Assembly: GCA_009692305.1 (NCBI GenBank)
Contig: SHZK01000001.1
Location: forward strand, 186,001-250,000
Direction: 5' to 3'
Length of the DNA stretch: 64,000 bases
From: Gammaproteobacteria bacterium
Lineage (GTDB): Bacteria; Pseudomonadota; Gammaproteobacteria; Pseudomonadales; Pseudohongiellaceae
In this document: piece after piece, positions 16,450 to 25,248 of the stretch
Numbering within the stretch: the stretch's first letter is position 1
Layout of the letters: every line of letters begins with the position of its first letter
Translations under genes and position numbers: made by a program
Notes under the pieces: generated by a model
The model's input: only the letters and a program-made list of their open reading frames with translations
What the model was told of the DNA's origin: nothing
Database searches by the model: none

Positions 16450-17121
16450 ATGAACCATATTCGCGAACGCGCACAAAAACAGTTTCCCTCTGTATTGCTT
16501 ACCTTGATCAGCATAATTCAGGCGCTCGCTCTGGGGTTGTTGTGGTAGACAATCGTCAGTAGTGATGTGCTGTGGCAGTTCGATCTGCAGGTACTGGTAA
16601 CATGGGGCATGTTGAGCGTGGCGTTGATGGGCATTTTGCTGGTCTGGGTGCTATATACAACGCTCGTCATGGGTTTTATCTGGCAACTATCCTTGCGTGA
16701 TTCAGTATTGCCATTTGTTATCGGCATACAGGAATTCATGTTGCTGAGTCTCACGGACGCAGAATTTCATGGCCTGTGGTTATATGTGCTCGCATCGCTG
16801 TTTGTGACGGTAAACTGGATTGTACACATCAGCTTGCGGCGGGCACGGCAGCATCCAGCCAATGCGCAATATTTCGCTACCATCGCTCCAGCGACGTTAC
16901 GGGATTTCAGGGGGGTCATCGTCATTATCGTTATTGCCATCGCGCTTGGCCTGGCGATTGATTTCAGTGGTAGCACTATCTGGCTGCCCTTGCTTGCAAT
17001 CGTATATGCGAATGGCATCTTGATCAGACAGATTGTTGTTACCCGGCGTTTGTGGTGGAGCCTGATGGCCGACCGTCCGGCCGTAACTGCGCCGTCTGCC
17101 AGCCAGGAGCAGCAGGAGTAA
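16450..17121 (+). CDS. Multi-pass membrane protein interrupted by an in-frame UAG
   Basis: ATG 16450, with GAGA about 8 bases upstream, reads MNHIRERAQKQFPSVLLTLI and SIIQALALGLLW, then TAG at 16546-16548. The same frame goes on TIVSSDVLWQFDLQVLVTWG and remains open to 17121. The product would be 223 residues counting the UAG, with about six membrane helices. The segment before the UAG is itself a clean first helix, and the segment after it resumes mid-protein, so the two belong together. A shorter product starting at 16567 would lack helix 1. The family function is unknown. It lies 3 bases upstream of an esterase gene. Confidence 0.6.
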
Positions 17122-17124
17122 GTT

Positions 17125-17877
17125 ATGCGAATCATGCTGACTTTGCTGGGTCTGCTCTTGATGTGCAATGTACACGGGGCAGGCAAGCTCTCTGACGATA
17201 TTCGCATCGAGAGCAGGGCGCTGGGTTATGCCTTGCAATATCGGGTCTACACACCGCAGTCGGTGCCAAGACGTGCGCGCTTGCCGGTGCTCTACATCAC
17301 TGATGGTTCTGGGTATATAAATAGCGGTGCACTGCCGCAGCTGCTTGATGCGGAAATTGCCCGCGGTGCGATAAAACCGCTAATCGTCGTGTTTGTGGAT
17401 GCCCACAATCCGGACAATCTGCAGCAGAATCGTCGTAATCAGCAATTCTTCTGTAATCCGGACTACGTGGAATTTTTCACGCAGGAATTGTTGCCGGAGA
17501 TTGCTGCAAATAATCAGACGCTGGCAACACTAGAGGGCAGGGTTATCCTTGGGCTCTCATTCGGCGCGCATAACAGTGCCTGTTTTGGCCTGATGGCCAC
17601 TGACTACTTTGCCGGTATCGCCATGCAGTCACCGGCCAATAGTGAGATGGTGGATGAACTGTGTAACCAGTATCAATTGGCCGACCGATTGCCCATCAGG
17701 ATTTTCATGAGTGTGGGTATGATCAATGACAATACCCAGGCAGGTCGGCAATTCATGGAGACCTTGCAATTCAAGGAATATGATCTGACTTACCGCGAAG
17801 TCGATGCGGGGCATGACTGGGAAAACTGGAAACCGCTGCTTGACGATGTGCTGCATACATTCTACGCAGCAGACTAG
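17125..17877 (+). CDS. Secreted esterase-D-like alpha/beta hydrolase
   Basis: This 250-residue protein has a signal peptide (MRIMLTLLGLLLMCNVHGAG). It has the esterase-D/enterochelin-esterase-like fold: LPVLYITDGSGYINSGALPQ early, the nucleophile elbow GLSFGAHNS (Ser in G-x-S-x-G/A), and a C-terminal GHDWENWKPLLDDVLHTFY in which GHDW supplies the catalytic His. It likely hydrolyses an ester in the periplasm. It follows the UAG-interrupted membrane gene by 3 bases (one operon) and itself ends in TAG at the natural C terminus. Confidence 0.8.
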   Translation: MRIMLTLLGLLLMCNVHGAGKLSDDIRIESRALGYALQYRVYTPQSVPRRARLPVLYITDGSGYINSGALPQLLDAEIARGAIKPLIVVFVDAHNPDNLQQNRRNQQFFCNPDYVEFFTQELLPEIAANNQTLATLEGRVILGLSFGAHNSACFGLMATDYFAGIAMQSPANSEMVDELCNQYQLADRLPIRIFMSVGMINDNTQAGRQFMETLQFKEYDLTYREVDAGHDWENWKPLLDDVLHTFYAAD

Positions 17878-17899
17878 TCAGACTTCATATCAAGTAGTA

Positions 17900-17930
17900 A
17901 GCACCAAGCAAGACTTGACCCTGGTATTCA
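17900..17930. repeat. Single REP-like arm (GCAAGACTTGACCC)
   Basis: AAGCAAGACTTGACCCTGG repeats, in inverse orientation, the GGGTCAAGTCTTGC arm of the palindrome at 949-1041. It lies between the convergent esterase and peptidase genes. No full mirror arm is seen here. Confidence 0.45.
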
Positions 17931-17950
17931 CCATTCTCCCCTTAATCAAA

Positions 17951-19129
17951 TCAATGCGGGACGGTTTCATTCCAGTTTAGTGCGTTGTACTTTTGCAGGA
18001 TGCGCATCAGGTCGGGGATGGGTACGGCCTGCAGTTCGCCGCGGGAGCTGGTTACGGTGGTGGCCTTGAAGATGGCATTGTAGATTGCTTCTTCGGTGGC
18101 CTCAGCGGCGGCGGCAAACAGGGGAGACATGGAGGCATTGACCAGTTCTTGGGTGGCAACCGGAGCATCGCTAACCCGCGGCTTGCGCACAGCAGGGTGG
18201 GTGGAAAAGGCGATGACGTAATCACCGGAACCATTGCTGGCGAAGGAGCCGGTGCGCGCCAGGCCCATGATTGCGCGTAAACCAAGGCGGTCGAGACTAC
18301 GTGCATTCAGCGGTGCATCGGTGGCAAGGATGATCATGATGGAACCGTCATCCCGGTCACCATCGCCCTGCGACGGCAAGTTCTCACGAAACGAATAAGT
18401 GCCTAACTCTCGTCCCACGGGCGCGCCGTTGATCGACATGATGCCACCATAGTTCGTTTGTGCCAGCACGCCGACAGTGTAACCACCAAGCGAATCCGGG
18501 AGGACGCGGGAACTGGTACCGATACCACCCTTCCAGCCAAAAGCCTGGGTACCGGTGCCGGCACCGACGCTGCCCTCTGCCACCGGCCCACTGCTGGCGT
18601 TATCCAACGCCGCGAATACCTCGGCGCGCTGGATCGGGTCGGCCCACATATTTTTGACCTGGCTGTCGTTGGTTTCGCCAACGACGGGATTTATGGTGTG
18701 CTCACCCATGCCTGGTTGCTCATACATCCATTCTTTCAATGCGTTCGCTGCACTCCATACACAGAGCGTGCAGGTCAACAGAATTGGCGTTTCTATCTCG
18801 CCGAATTCCCGCACCTGGATTTCGCCGATGAGTTTGCCGTAGCCATTGCCGACATGAATCTAGGCCGGCACAGGATCGGTATAGAGGTTGCCCGGGGCTG
18901 GAATTATCGCGGTGACTCCGGAACGAATATCATCACCACGAATGACGGTGGTATGGCCGACGCGAACCCCGACCACATCGGTGATGGCATTCATGCTACC
19001 GGTCTCGAATATACCAATCACCAGCCCGGCCTCACGGGCACGAGGCCGTTCCGGTTCCGTCTGTGCAGAAAGGCAGCTGCTGTACAGGACCGTGCCTGCT
19101 GCGATGGCGAGCGTGAACAAGTGCTGCAT
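17951..19129 (-). CDS. P1-family (DmpA-type) aminopeptidase interrupted by an in-frame UAG
   Basis: ATG 19129 opens with a signal peptide (MQHLFTLAIAAGTVLYSSCL SA) and then the family block GLVIGIFETGSMNAITDVVG, VRVGHTTVIRGDDIRSGVTA and IIPAPGNLYTDPVPA. Codon 90 is TAG (18860-18862). The frame resumes IHVGNGYGKLIGEIQV, REFGEIETPILLTCTL and the rest, including LARTGSFASNGSGDYVIAFS, the Ser region of the self-cleaving Ntn-type enzyme. Counting the UAG the protein has 392 residues, the normal length. The UAG falls between conserved blocks where homologues have a small residue, so neither half can work alone. The reaction is removal of N-terminal amino acids, including D- or beta-residues in some members. 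Confidence 0.75.
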
Positions 19130-19176
19130 ATATTCTCCAGCGTTGCTGTAACTGATGATTCTGTTGATAAATGGGG

Positions 19177-19341
19177 TCAGAGTAAAAATACAGTGGCGAG
19201 TTCAACCGGATAGTAAGTCCCGCCGGTGGTGCCGGTAGTGAGTATATAGATGCGGCGGACGCCGGACTGCTCGCAGCAACTGCTCAACAGTACCGCCGAT
19301 GCCGCGCAGATCAATACCAGCATTATTGAGCGGCGCATCAT
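19177..19341 (-). pseudogene. Fragment of a TAXI-family TRAP substrate-binding protein
   Basis: From ATG 19341 the frame reads MMRRSIMLVLICAASAVLLS, SCCEQSGVRRIYILTTGTTG and GTYYPVE, then leaves the family and ends in TGA at 19177. A lipoprotein-like signal followed by 'i.ilTgGttGtYYPvG' is the N terminus of TAXI receptors of TRAP transporters, which are normally over 300 residues. The break coincides with a GGGGTCAGAGTAAAAATACA stretch that resembles the dispersed REP-type sequences. The start overlaps the stop of the upstream diheme cytochrome gene. Confidence 0.5.
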
Positions 19342-20504
19342 TGCGCCGTGCCATCGGTCGGACAACTACCTGACAGCTCAGCAATCCATTGGCTGATCAA
19401 TGCCACACCTTCCGCATGCACCAGGGTGCGCCCCAGTTCCGGCATCATCTCATCCGGTGCTGAGGATTCCATGCGATACAACAGTATTGAGCGTTCGGGC
19501 GCGCCGGGTACGATCGCGAACAGGCGCTCTCCGGCGCCGCCGCCAGCGGCTACCGGTGGTTTGCAGACACCAAGGTTAATGGGAGCCGTATTGGAACCAT
19601 CCAGCAATAATGCCGAAGTGTCGGCTGCGCCCTGGGGATTATGACAGTGTCCGCAATGTACATTCAGATAGGCGCTCGCACGCTCCGCGGTAGTGGCGGA
19701 TGGGTCCAGCCAGGATATGGCGGGGGAACTGGATACGGCATCCGGTTTTGAATCGAGTGTTGAAGCGGGAGTTGAATTGGCAGCTGCGCTTAACCACCCG
19801 CGTCGTTGCAACTCTTCGATCTGCGTTAGCGCAGGGTCCGCATCGGCATCGAAGCTGCTGCCCAGTTGTCGCGCTATTGCCGCGAGTGGCTGCAGCTCGC
19901 CATCTGGATGCTCGGTGACATGACAGGCAGCACACTGATTTTCATTGGGTACGAAATAACTGAAGCGGCGACTGCCGGCGTCACTCTTTAAATCGATTGA
20001 TTTACTGCTGCCGGCAACGCGCAGAAAAGCCTCGGTCTCCTCGTCATTCCACACATAGGGGAATGGGTCCCAGCCTTGCTCGCGCCTGACCAGCAATCGG
20101 GTTTCCACCAGTTGGTTCGAGCGCAGATCAATCAGCGACTGCGACTGTGGTGCAGATTGCAATGCCGTGCCCTCGCCATCTACTGGGTAATAAAACGTCT
20201 TGGTCAAAATGGTGCCAACAGGATAGTCGATTTCTCCGTCCAGCCAGTTGGCTGCAGTCGCCGGCGGCAACCACAGCGTGCGCAGTTTCTGCGCGTAGTC
20301 AGTGAATAACTGATTGGTCGGTGCGAACACCATGGCAGCAGGAGTCGGCGCGAGGCTGTCAGCGGATAGCACAAACAGGTTCCATTCCGACAATCGCACT
20401 GGACTGCCGCTGGCATGAAACACCGGTGCCTGCGGAGCGCAAGCGTACAGTGCCGTCAGCAGTGTTATTGCTGTCAGCGCCTGTCGCCAGCATGCGGACG
20501 CCAT
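19338..20504 (-). CDS. SO2930-family diheme c-type cytochrome lipoprotein
   Basis: This 388-residue protein starts at ATG 20504 and has a lipoprotein signal (LLTALYACAP). It carries two CxxCH heme sites: NQCAACHVTE in the middle and VHCGHCHNPQG nearer the C terminus. LYRMESSAPDEMMPELGRT close to the end is typical of this family. The ATG overlaps the TAA of the parallel beta-helix gene upstream, a pairing seen repeatedly for this family. Electron transfer in the periplasm or outer membrane is likely; the partner enzyme is unknown. Confidence 0.8.
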   Translation of the reverse strand: MASACWRQALTAITLLTALYACAPQAPVFHASGSPVRLSEWNLFVLSADSLAPTPAAMVFAPTNQLFTDYAQKLRTLWLPPATAANWLDGEIDYPVGTILTKTFYYPVDGEGTALQSAPQSQSLIDLRSNQLVETRLLVRREQGWDPFPYVWNDEETEAFLRVAGSSKSIDLKSDAGSRRFSYFVPNENQCAACHVTEHPDGELQPLAAIARQLGSSFDADADPALTQIEELQRRGWLSAAANSTPASTLDSKPDAVSSSPAISWLDPSATTAERASAYLNVHCGHCHNPQGAADTSALLLDGSNTAPINLGVCKPPVAAGGGAGERLFAIVPGAPERSILLYRMESSAPDEMMPELGRTLVHAEGVALISQWIAELSGSCPTDGTAQ

Positions 20505-21709
20505 TACTGGGCTGAGCTGAGTGAGATCACAGAAAGATTTGGCAGAACACAATCGTGCGGACTACTGTCGAAGCTTGGCGCTGCAAAAGCGTTGCTTGCA
20601 TCCAGATTCGCAAAAGTCTGTTCACCATTGTTGCGCAGGCATAGAATGTCCGCTGCTTGCTTGTCAGGCGCTACTGTACCATCCCATACGATATCTGGTA
20701 TGGGTTGCTGGGTCGCCGCCTGCAACAGCGCCAGTGGTTCGGAATCCGGAGCGGTGCCGCCGCCACTGAATTGATTGTCGTGGATGAAGATGGACTCGGG
20801 GAACGGGTCGTAATTCACGTCGTCAATCGGCAGGCCGGTGATGTGATAGCTCACGATCAGCACGTTGGCGCTGTTGTTGTCCGTGAAGCTGTTGCCAAAT
20901 ACTTCGATGTTGTCATTGGCGAGAATCATCATGCCGGTACCCGCAGGCACGGTGCCGACGATATTGCCTTCCGGGGCAAAATTAGCGGTGTTGTTGTTGA
21001 TAATCTGGTTGTTGAACACCCGCGTATTGCGGCCACCCTGTACCGGCAAGTTTGGTAGATCGAATACCAGAATACCGCCGGTGTTGCTGGTGGCGATGTT
21101 GTCATGCACATCGGCAAAGGTAGAGTTCTCGATCTCGATGCCAGCCACATTCAATTCGGCGCGGGAATTGCGCACGATAATCTGGGTGGACTGACCCACA
21201 TAGATACCTGCATCAGAGGCGCCAATGGCAACTGCGCTATCGATCAGCACGTTGCGCGATTGCACCGGGTAGATACCGTAGGCACCGTTGCTGGTGAGTG
21301 CACCTCCAGTCCATTCGGTGCGCACGCGGCGAATTGTGACGTTGGTGCTGTCATTGATCTTGAGGGCGTCGCCGATAGTATCTTCAATGGCGAGGTCTTC
21401 AATGGTGAAATCATTGGCGCTGACCAGCAATCCTTCCGCGCCCTGTATTTGATTTTTGAAAGAGAGAATGGAGCTGTCCATACCCATGCCGCGAATAGTG
21501 ACTCCGGGTACGTTCAATGAAAGGCTGCGGGTTAATGCATGGGTGCCGGCCGGAATTGTAATCACGGCGCCGGGTTCGGCTTCAATGAGTTGCAGCTGCA
21601 GGGTTTCTTCAAAGCTTAGCTGCGGCAGCGGCGCCTCTGGTTCGCTGCAATTCTGCAATAAAATGACACTGGTGACTGCGGTGAGTAGTTTCAGTATGTG
21701 GCCGTGCAT
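20504..21709 (-). CDS. Parallel beta-helix repeat lipoprotein (cytochrome partner)
   Basis: From ATG 21709 the protein (401 residues) opens MHGHILKLLTAVTSVILLQN C with a lipobox-like end. It then forms a right-handed beta-helix: repeated short strands such as PGVTIRGMGMDSSILSF, NDFTIEDLAIEDTIGDALKI, NVTIRRVRTEW, IIVRNSRAELNVAGIEIENS and FADVHDNIATSNTGGILVFD. Such proteins bind or cleave polysaccharides, but no lyase or hydrolase residues are evident. Its stop overlaps the start of the diheme cytochrome gene, so the two act together. An ATG at 21856 would add an unlikely 49-residue extension. Confidence 0.75.
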   Translation of the reverse strand: MHGHILKLLTAVTSVILLQNCSEPEAPLPQLSFEETLQLQLIEAEPGAVITIPAGTHALTRSLSLNVPGVTIRGMGMDSSILSFKNQIQGAEGLLVSANDFTIEDLAIEDTIGDALKINDSTNVTIRRVRTEWTGGALTSNGAYGIYPVQSRNVLIDSAVAIGASDAGIYVGQSTQIIVRNSRAELNVAGIEIENSTFADVHDNIATSNTGGILVFDLPNLPVQGGRNTRVFNNQIINNNTANFAPEGNIVGTVPAGTGMMILANDNIEVFGNSFTDNNSANVLIVSYHITGLPIDDVNYDPFPESIFIHDNQFSGGGTAPDSEPLALLQAATQQPIPDIVWDGTVAPDKQAADILCLRNNGEQTFANLDASNAFAAPSFDSSPHDCVLPNLSVISLSSAQ

Positions 21710-21765
21710 AGATATTCCCCTCAGGCTTGCAGAATGCACGGGCAGTATATGATTGTTGCGCGCAA

Positions 21766-21799
21766 CAAAAAAGCTGCACCGGCAGGCCGGTGCAGCTTT
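21766..21799 (-). terminator. Rho-independent terminator of the cupin gene
   Basis: On the reverse strand, AAAGCTGCACCGGC and GCCGGTGCAGCTTT form a perfect 14-bp stem with a minimal loop, followed by a run of six T's. It lies about 25 bases after the cupin stop codon. Directly beyond it is a perfect 16-base palindrome, TTGTTGCGCGCAACAA (21754-21769). Confidence 0.9.
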
Positions 21800-21821
21800 C
21801 GATAAGTACAACTGACTAATA

Positions 21822-22304
21822 TCAGGGGCGCTGTGGAGTCGCGCGATAGACCTCATCAGTTACTGGCTCGAGCCAGTTAACAGTACCTTCATAGATGGTG
21901 AGCTGCAATACGTCTTCCTCAGGATGGGCACCATGCCAGTGTTCCCTGCCTGCCGGAGTCCACCAGGGTTCCCCGGGGTGAATTTCCATTAACGGACCGC
22001 CGCGGTCCTGAGTCAGGCCGCGCCCACTTTCGATCATCAGCAATTGACCCCAGCTATGTGAATGCCAGTTCGAGCGCACGCCGGCCGGAAACACCAGACG
22101 CAAGGTGCTGATGGCATCGCTGTTTTCAGTACGCGGCGCACCGCCCATAAAATTGCTCTGCTGGGCAGAACTCAGGTTGGACTGCGTGCCGAGTATCACC
22201 CAGCCTAATGCCATAGCGGCACATACCGAGGTAAAAATTTGCAGTGGGGCAGACATTTGCAGCTTGCTGTTCTTGTTACTGTGCTTGTTATTGATGTCGT
22301 TCAT
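21822..22304 (-). CDS. Exported cupin-domain protein
   Basis: This 160-residue protein starts at ATG 22304. It has a membrane/signal segment (residues about 18-42) and a single cupin: NWHSHSWGQLLMIESGRG (HxH...E/Q motif 1) and GEPWWTPAGREHWHGA (motif 2, with P-G and H). This matches the 'H-x-H ... bicupin-like quercetinase/ChrR' metal-binding fold, but no specific reaction is evident. It is divergent from the cytochrome c-PQQ dehydrogenase operon across a 201-base gap and ends at a strong terminator. Confidence 0.75.
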   Translation of the reverse strand: MNDINNKHSNKNSKLQMSAPLQIFTSVCAAMALGWVILGTQSNLSSAQQSNFMGGAPRTENSDAISTLRLVFPAGVRSNWHSHSWGQLLMIESGRGLTQDRGGPLMEIHPGEPWWTPAGREHWHGAHPEEDVLQLTIYEGTVNWLEPVTDEVYRATPQRP

Positions 22305-22505
22305 AGGAATACCCTTCGCGCGCTCTGTTATTGAATGTGTACTTCGAGCAAGCCTAGCAATATAACAAACGTCAGCCCGTGTCAATTCGCCATCGCTGCT
22401 GTCCCCATTACTGGCCATGATGGTATGCTCCGTGCTGGAGCCTGTCTCAGGCCATGTCAGGCTAAGAATAAAAAGCGCAAATTCCCCAAGAGAAGTGCTG
22501 CGACC

Positions 22506-23381
22506 ATGACCTGCAAAAAAAAGTTCTTCTTCAGCATGCTGTTGCAAAAGCTGCGCTTACATAAAAAACTGCGCTTGCATAACGAATCGCGCTTGCATAA
22601 AGAGTACCGCCACAATTTTCCAGCCTTGCTGATTACGACCACAATGCTGCTGGGTATGGCGCCAGCCTGGTCACAGCAGTCCAATCCCTTCGAAGCTGAT
22701 CCTCGCGCCCCTTATGCCGGCGGTGTGATCTTTCGGGCGCAATGTGCAACTTGTCATGGTGCTGATGGGAAGGGCATTGCCAGTATCGACGCTCCAGATC
22801 TGACCCTGATGTGGAGTGCGCGCGAACTCTCTGACAATGCTGTATTCGACACCATCCGCAATGGCATTGCTGGCAGCATCATGCCGCCCCACAGTTTTCC
22901 CGACCCGGAAGTGTGGATGCTGGTGTCCTATCTCAAGAGTATTGCTGTCTCCGGTACTAACCGTGCGCTGGCAGGTAACGCTGAACTGGGTCGCGAATTA
23001 TTCGGTGCCAATTGCGCGCGCTGCCACCGCGTGGCCGGTAGCGGTGGCAGTCTTGGTCCTGATCTGAGTCGCGTGACTGCGCGTCGTTCCTATGCTGCCC
23101 TGGTGGAGTCCATTCGCAATCCCACAGCGGTCATTGCCGATGGCTATCGATCGGTGCTGATTACTAACGCAGCCGGGGAGCGTATGCAGGGCACGATCAA
23201 GAGTGAAGATGCTTTTTCCCTGCAGATCATGGATTCAAATCAGCAGTTACGCGGCTTCAGCAAAACCTCCCTGCAGACCATAGAACGACAGCTCGAGTCG
23301 CTGATGCCGGCATTTAATCCTGGCATGCTGAGTGATGCTGATATTGAAAACCTTCTGACTTACTTACAGGTGCAGCAGTGA
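22506..23381 (+). CDS. Diheme cytochrome c, partner of the PQQ dehydrogenase
   Basis: The protein has 291 residues from ATG 22506. An unusual basic N terminus made of three six-residue repeats (LRLHKK, LRLHNE, SRLHKE) precedes a hydrophobic export segment and AWSQQ cleavage region. There are two c-heme sites, CATCHGADG and CARCHRVAGSGG. The second domain resembles the cytochrome c modules joined to sorbosone- or membrane-bound dehydrogenases (GPDLSRV, then a QG/MQGTIKSED segment). Its TGA overlaps the GTG of the PQQ enzyme, so it is the likely electron acceptor. Confidence 0.85.
   Translation: MTCKKKFFFSMLLQKLRLHKKLRLHNESRLHKEYRHNFPALLITTTMLLGMAPAWSQQSNPFEADPRAPYAGGVIFRAQCATCHGADGKGIASIDAPDLTLMWSARELSDNAVFDTIRNGIAGSIMPPHSFPDPEVWMLVSYLKSIAVSGTNRALAGNAELGRELFGANCARCHRVAGSGGSLGPDLSRVTARRSYAALVESIRNPTAVIADGYRSVLITNAAGERMQGTIKSEDAFSLQIMDSNQQLRGFSKTSLQTIERQLESLMPAFNPGMLSDADIENLLTYLQVQQ
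22551..22604 (+). repeat. Three tandem 18-base coding repeats
   Basis: CTGCGCTTACATAAAAAA, CTGCGCTTGCATAACGAA and TCGCGCTTGCATAAAGAG lie end to end in the N-terminal region of the cytochrome c gene. They lengthen the basic n-region before the export signal. Copy number could vary by slippage without shifting frame. Confidence 0.75.
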
Positions 23382-25024
23382 TAACGAAGCGAATAGGGCT
23401 TGGCAACAATGGTCAGCACATGCTGCGGCGACATCTCGGTTTGCTGTTGGTGACATGGGTAACTGCGGTCAGCGCGCAGGCGCAGACTGGTCCAGGCTAT
23501 GAGGACATTTTGCAGGGTTTTGCTGATCCGGAGCGCTGGCTGACTTATTCCGGGGACTACAGTGGCAAGCGCCATTCACCCCTGCAGCAAATCACGCCAG
23601 AGAATGTGGCGCAGTTGCGTCCGCTCTGGACTTTCCAAACTGATACCACCACTCGTGGTCGTGGCTTTGAGACCACACCACTGGCAGATGACGGCGTGCT
23701 CTATGTTACCGGCTCCAACAACTATGCCTGGGCGATTGACGCGAAATCCGGACGGGCGTTTTGGCAATACCGGCGCAACCTGCCCAATGATTTGACTTAC
23801 GGCGCCAGTGCGCCGGTAAATCGTGGCTTTGGCATGCTCGGGGAGACCCTGTTCATGGTCACTCTGGATGCGCATTTGCTGGCGATGGACCGGCGCACCG
23901 GGGATATATTGTGGGACGTGGTACTGGCGGATTATAAAGTTGGCTATGCCGCCACACTGGCGCCGCTGGTGCTGGATGACAAAGTCATCGTCGGCATCTC
24001 CGGTGGCGAATATGCGACGCGTGGATTCATCGATGCCTACGCGCCGGCCACTGGCGAGCGCCTTTGGCGTTTCAATACCATACCTGGCCCTGGTGAAGCG
24101 GGCAGTGAGACCTGGCCGAATGATCCTGAGATCCTGGCTCGCGGCGGCGGTGGCACCTGGATGAATGGCAGCTATGATCCAGAACTGGACCTGATTTACT
24201 GGGGCGTGGGCAATCCCAACCCGGATTATTACGGTGACCAGCGGCCGGGTGACAATCTGTATTCCAATTCGCTGGTGGCGCTGGAAGCGGGCACCGGCAA
24301 ATTGCGCTGGCATTACCAGTTCACGCCCCATGACTTGAATGACTGGGATTCCAATCACATGCCAGTGCTGGCTGATATTGGCTGGCAGGGACAGCCGCGG
24401 GCCGTGGTCATGGTGGGCAATCGCAATGGCTTTTTCTATGTGCTCGATCGCGTCTCCGGTGAGTTATTGCAGGGCACGCCGTTCACTGCCACCAGCTGGG
24501 CGCGGGAAATTGGTGCCGATGGCCGGCCGATTATTTTGAATGACGGCATCAAGGGTTGCGTGCCCGACCCCTGGGGTTCGACCAATTTCATGCCGCCCTC
24601 GTTCTATCCTGATTTGAATCTGTTCATTCTGACCGCCCGCGAAACCTGCGCTACCTTCGTGCCGGAAGCACCACAATCCGCGCCAGGCCAGGCCAATTTT
24701 GGCGGCGTCGTTTTTATCGATGGTGCAGCGGGTTCAGGTGCCCTGCGCGCGCTGGATGTGGCTACCGGTGAGTTACGCTGGGAATTCGCCTATCCGTCGC
24801 CGACTTTTGGGGGTGTCATGACCACCGCGGCTGGCCTCGTGTTCGCCGGTGATCACGAAGGCAATTTCATGGCTTTCAACGCGGCCACCGGTGAGAATTT
24901 GTGGCATTACCAGACTGGTTCGCGCATCTGGGGAGCGGCCGCGATGACGTTTATGCTGGACGGAAAGCAGCTAGTGCTGATTCCGGCAGGAACCACGCTC
25001 ACGGCGTTTGCCCTGCCAGACTGA
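23378..25024 (+). CDS. Periplasmic PQQ-dependent dehydrogenase (quinoprotein)
   Basis: This 548-residue protein starts at GTG 23378, overlapping the cytochrome stop (GTGA). It has a signal peptide ending AQAQ and an eight-bladed beta-propeller with repeated 'A.da.tG...W' tryptophan-docking motifs. The active-site segment FTPHDLNDWDSN places Asp322-Trp-Asp324, where the first Asp is the catalytic base and the second, two residues on, is the Asp found in lanthanide-using alcohol dehydrogenases of the XoxF/PedH type. The adjacent Cys-Cys ring found near PQQ in many alcohol dehydrogenases is not seen. It probably oxidises an alcohol or related substrate in the periplasm and passes electrons to the cytochrome c upstream. 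Confidence 0.85.
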   Translation: MITKRIGLGNNGQHMLRRHLGLLLVTWVTAVSAQAQTGPGYEDILQGFADPERWLTYSGDYSGKRHSPLQQITPENVAQLRPLWTFQTDTTTRGRGFETTPLADDGVLYVTGSNNYAWAIDAKSGRAFWQYRRNLPNDLTYGASAPVNRGFGMLGETLFMVTLDAHLLAMDRRTGDILWDVVLADYKVGYAATLAPLVLDDKVIVGISGGEYATRGFIDAYAPATGERLWRFNTIPGPGEAGSETWPNDPEILARGGGGTWMNGSYDPELDLIYWGVGNPNPDYYGDQRPGDNLYSNSLVALEAGTGKLRWHYQFTPHDLNDWDSNHMPVLADIGWQGQPRAVVMVGNRNGFFYVLDRVSGELLQGTPFTATSWAREIGADGRPIILNDGIKGCVPDPWGSTNFMPPSFYPDLNLFILTARETCATFVPEAPQSAPGQANFGGVVFIDGAAGSGALRALDVATGELRWEFAYPSPTFGGVMTTAAGLVFAGDHEGNFMAFNAATGENLWHYQTGSRIWGAAAMTFMLDGKQLVLIPAGTTLTAFALPD

Positions 25025-25248
25025 TACTTTTCTCCACACTTTCTCGAGTTTCAATTTATGGCGCCTTTTGGAGTACGCTAAATATCGATAAGCAGAGGCT
25101 GCTGCCGGGCGGCGACTGTGGCTTTCCAGCAGCGCCGAACATATACTTCAGACTACGATTTACGGTGCTATCCGCTCTTAATTTGAAAACTAGTTCTCGA
25201 TCAGCTTGGCGAACAATTAACGAACATTTATAAAAAGAGGATTCGGTC

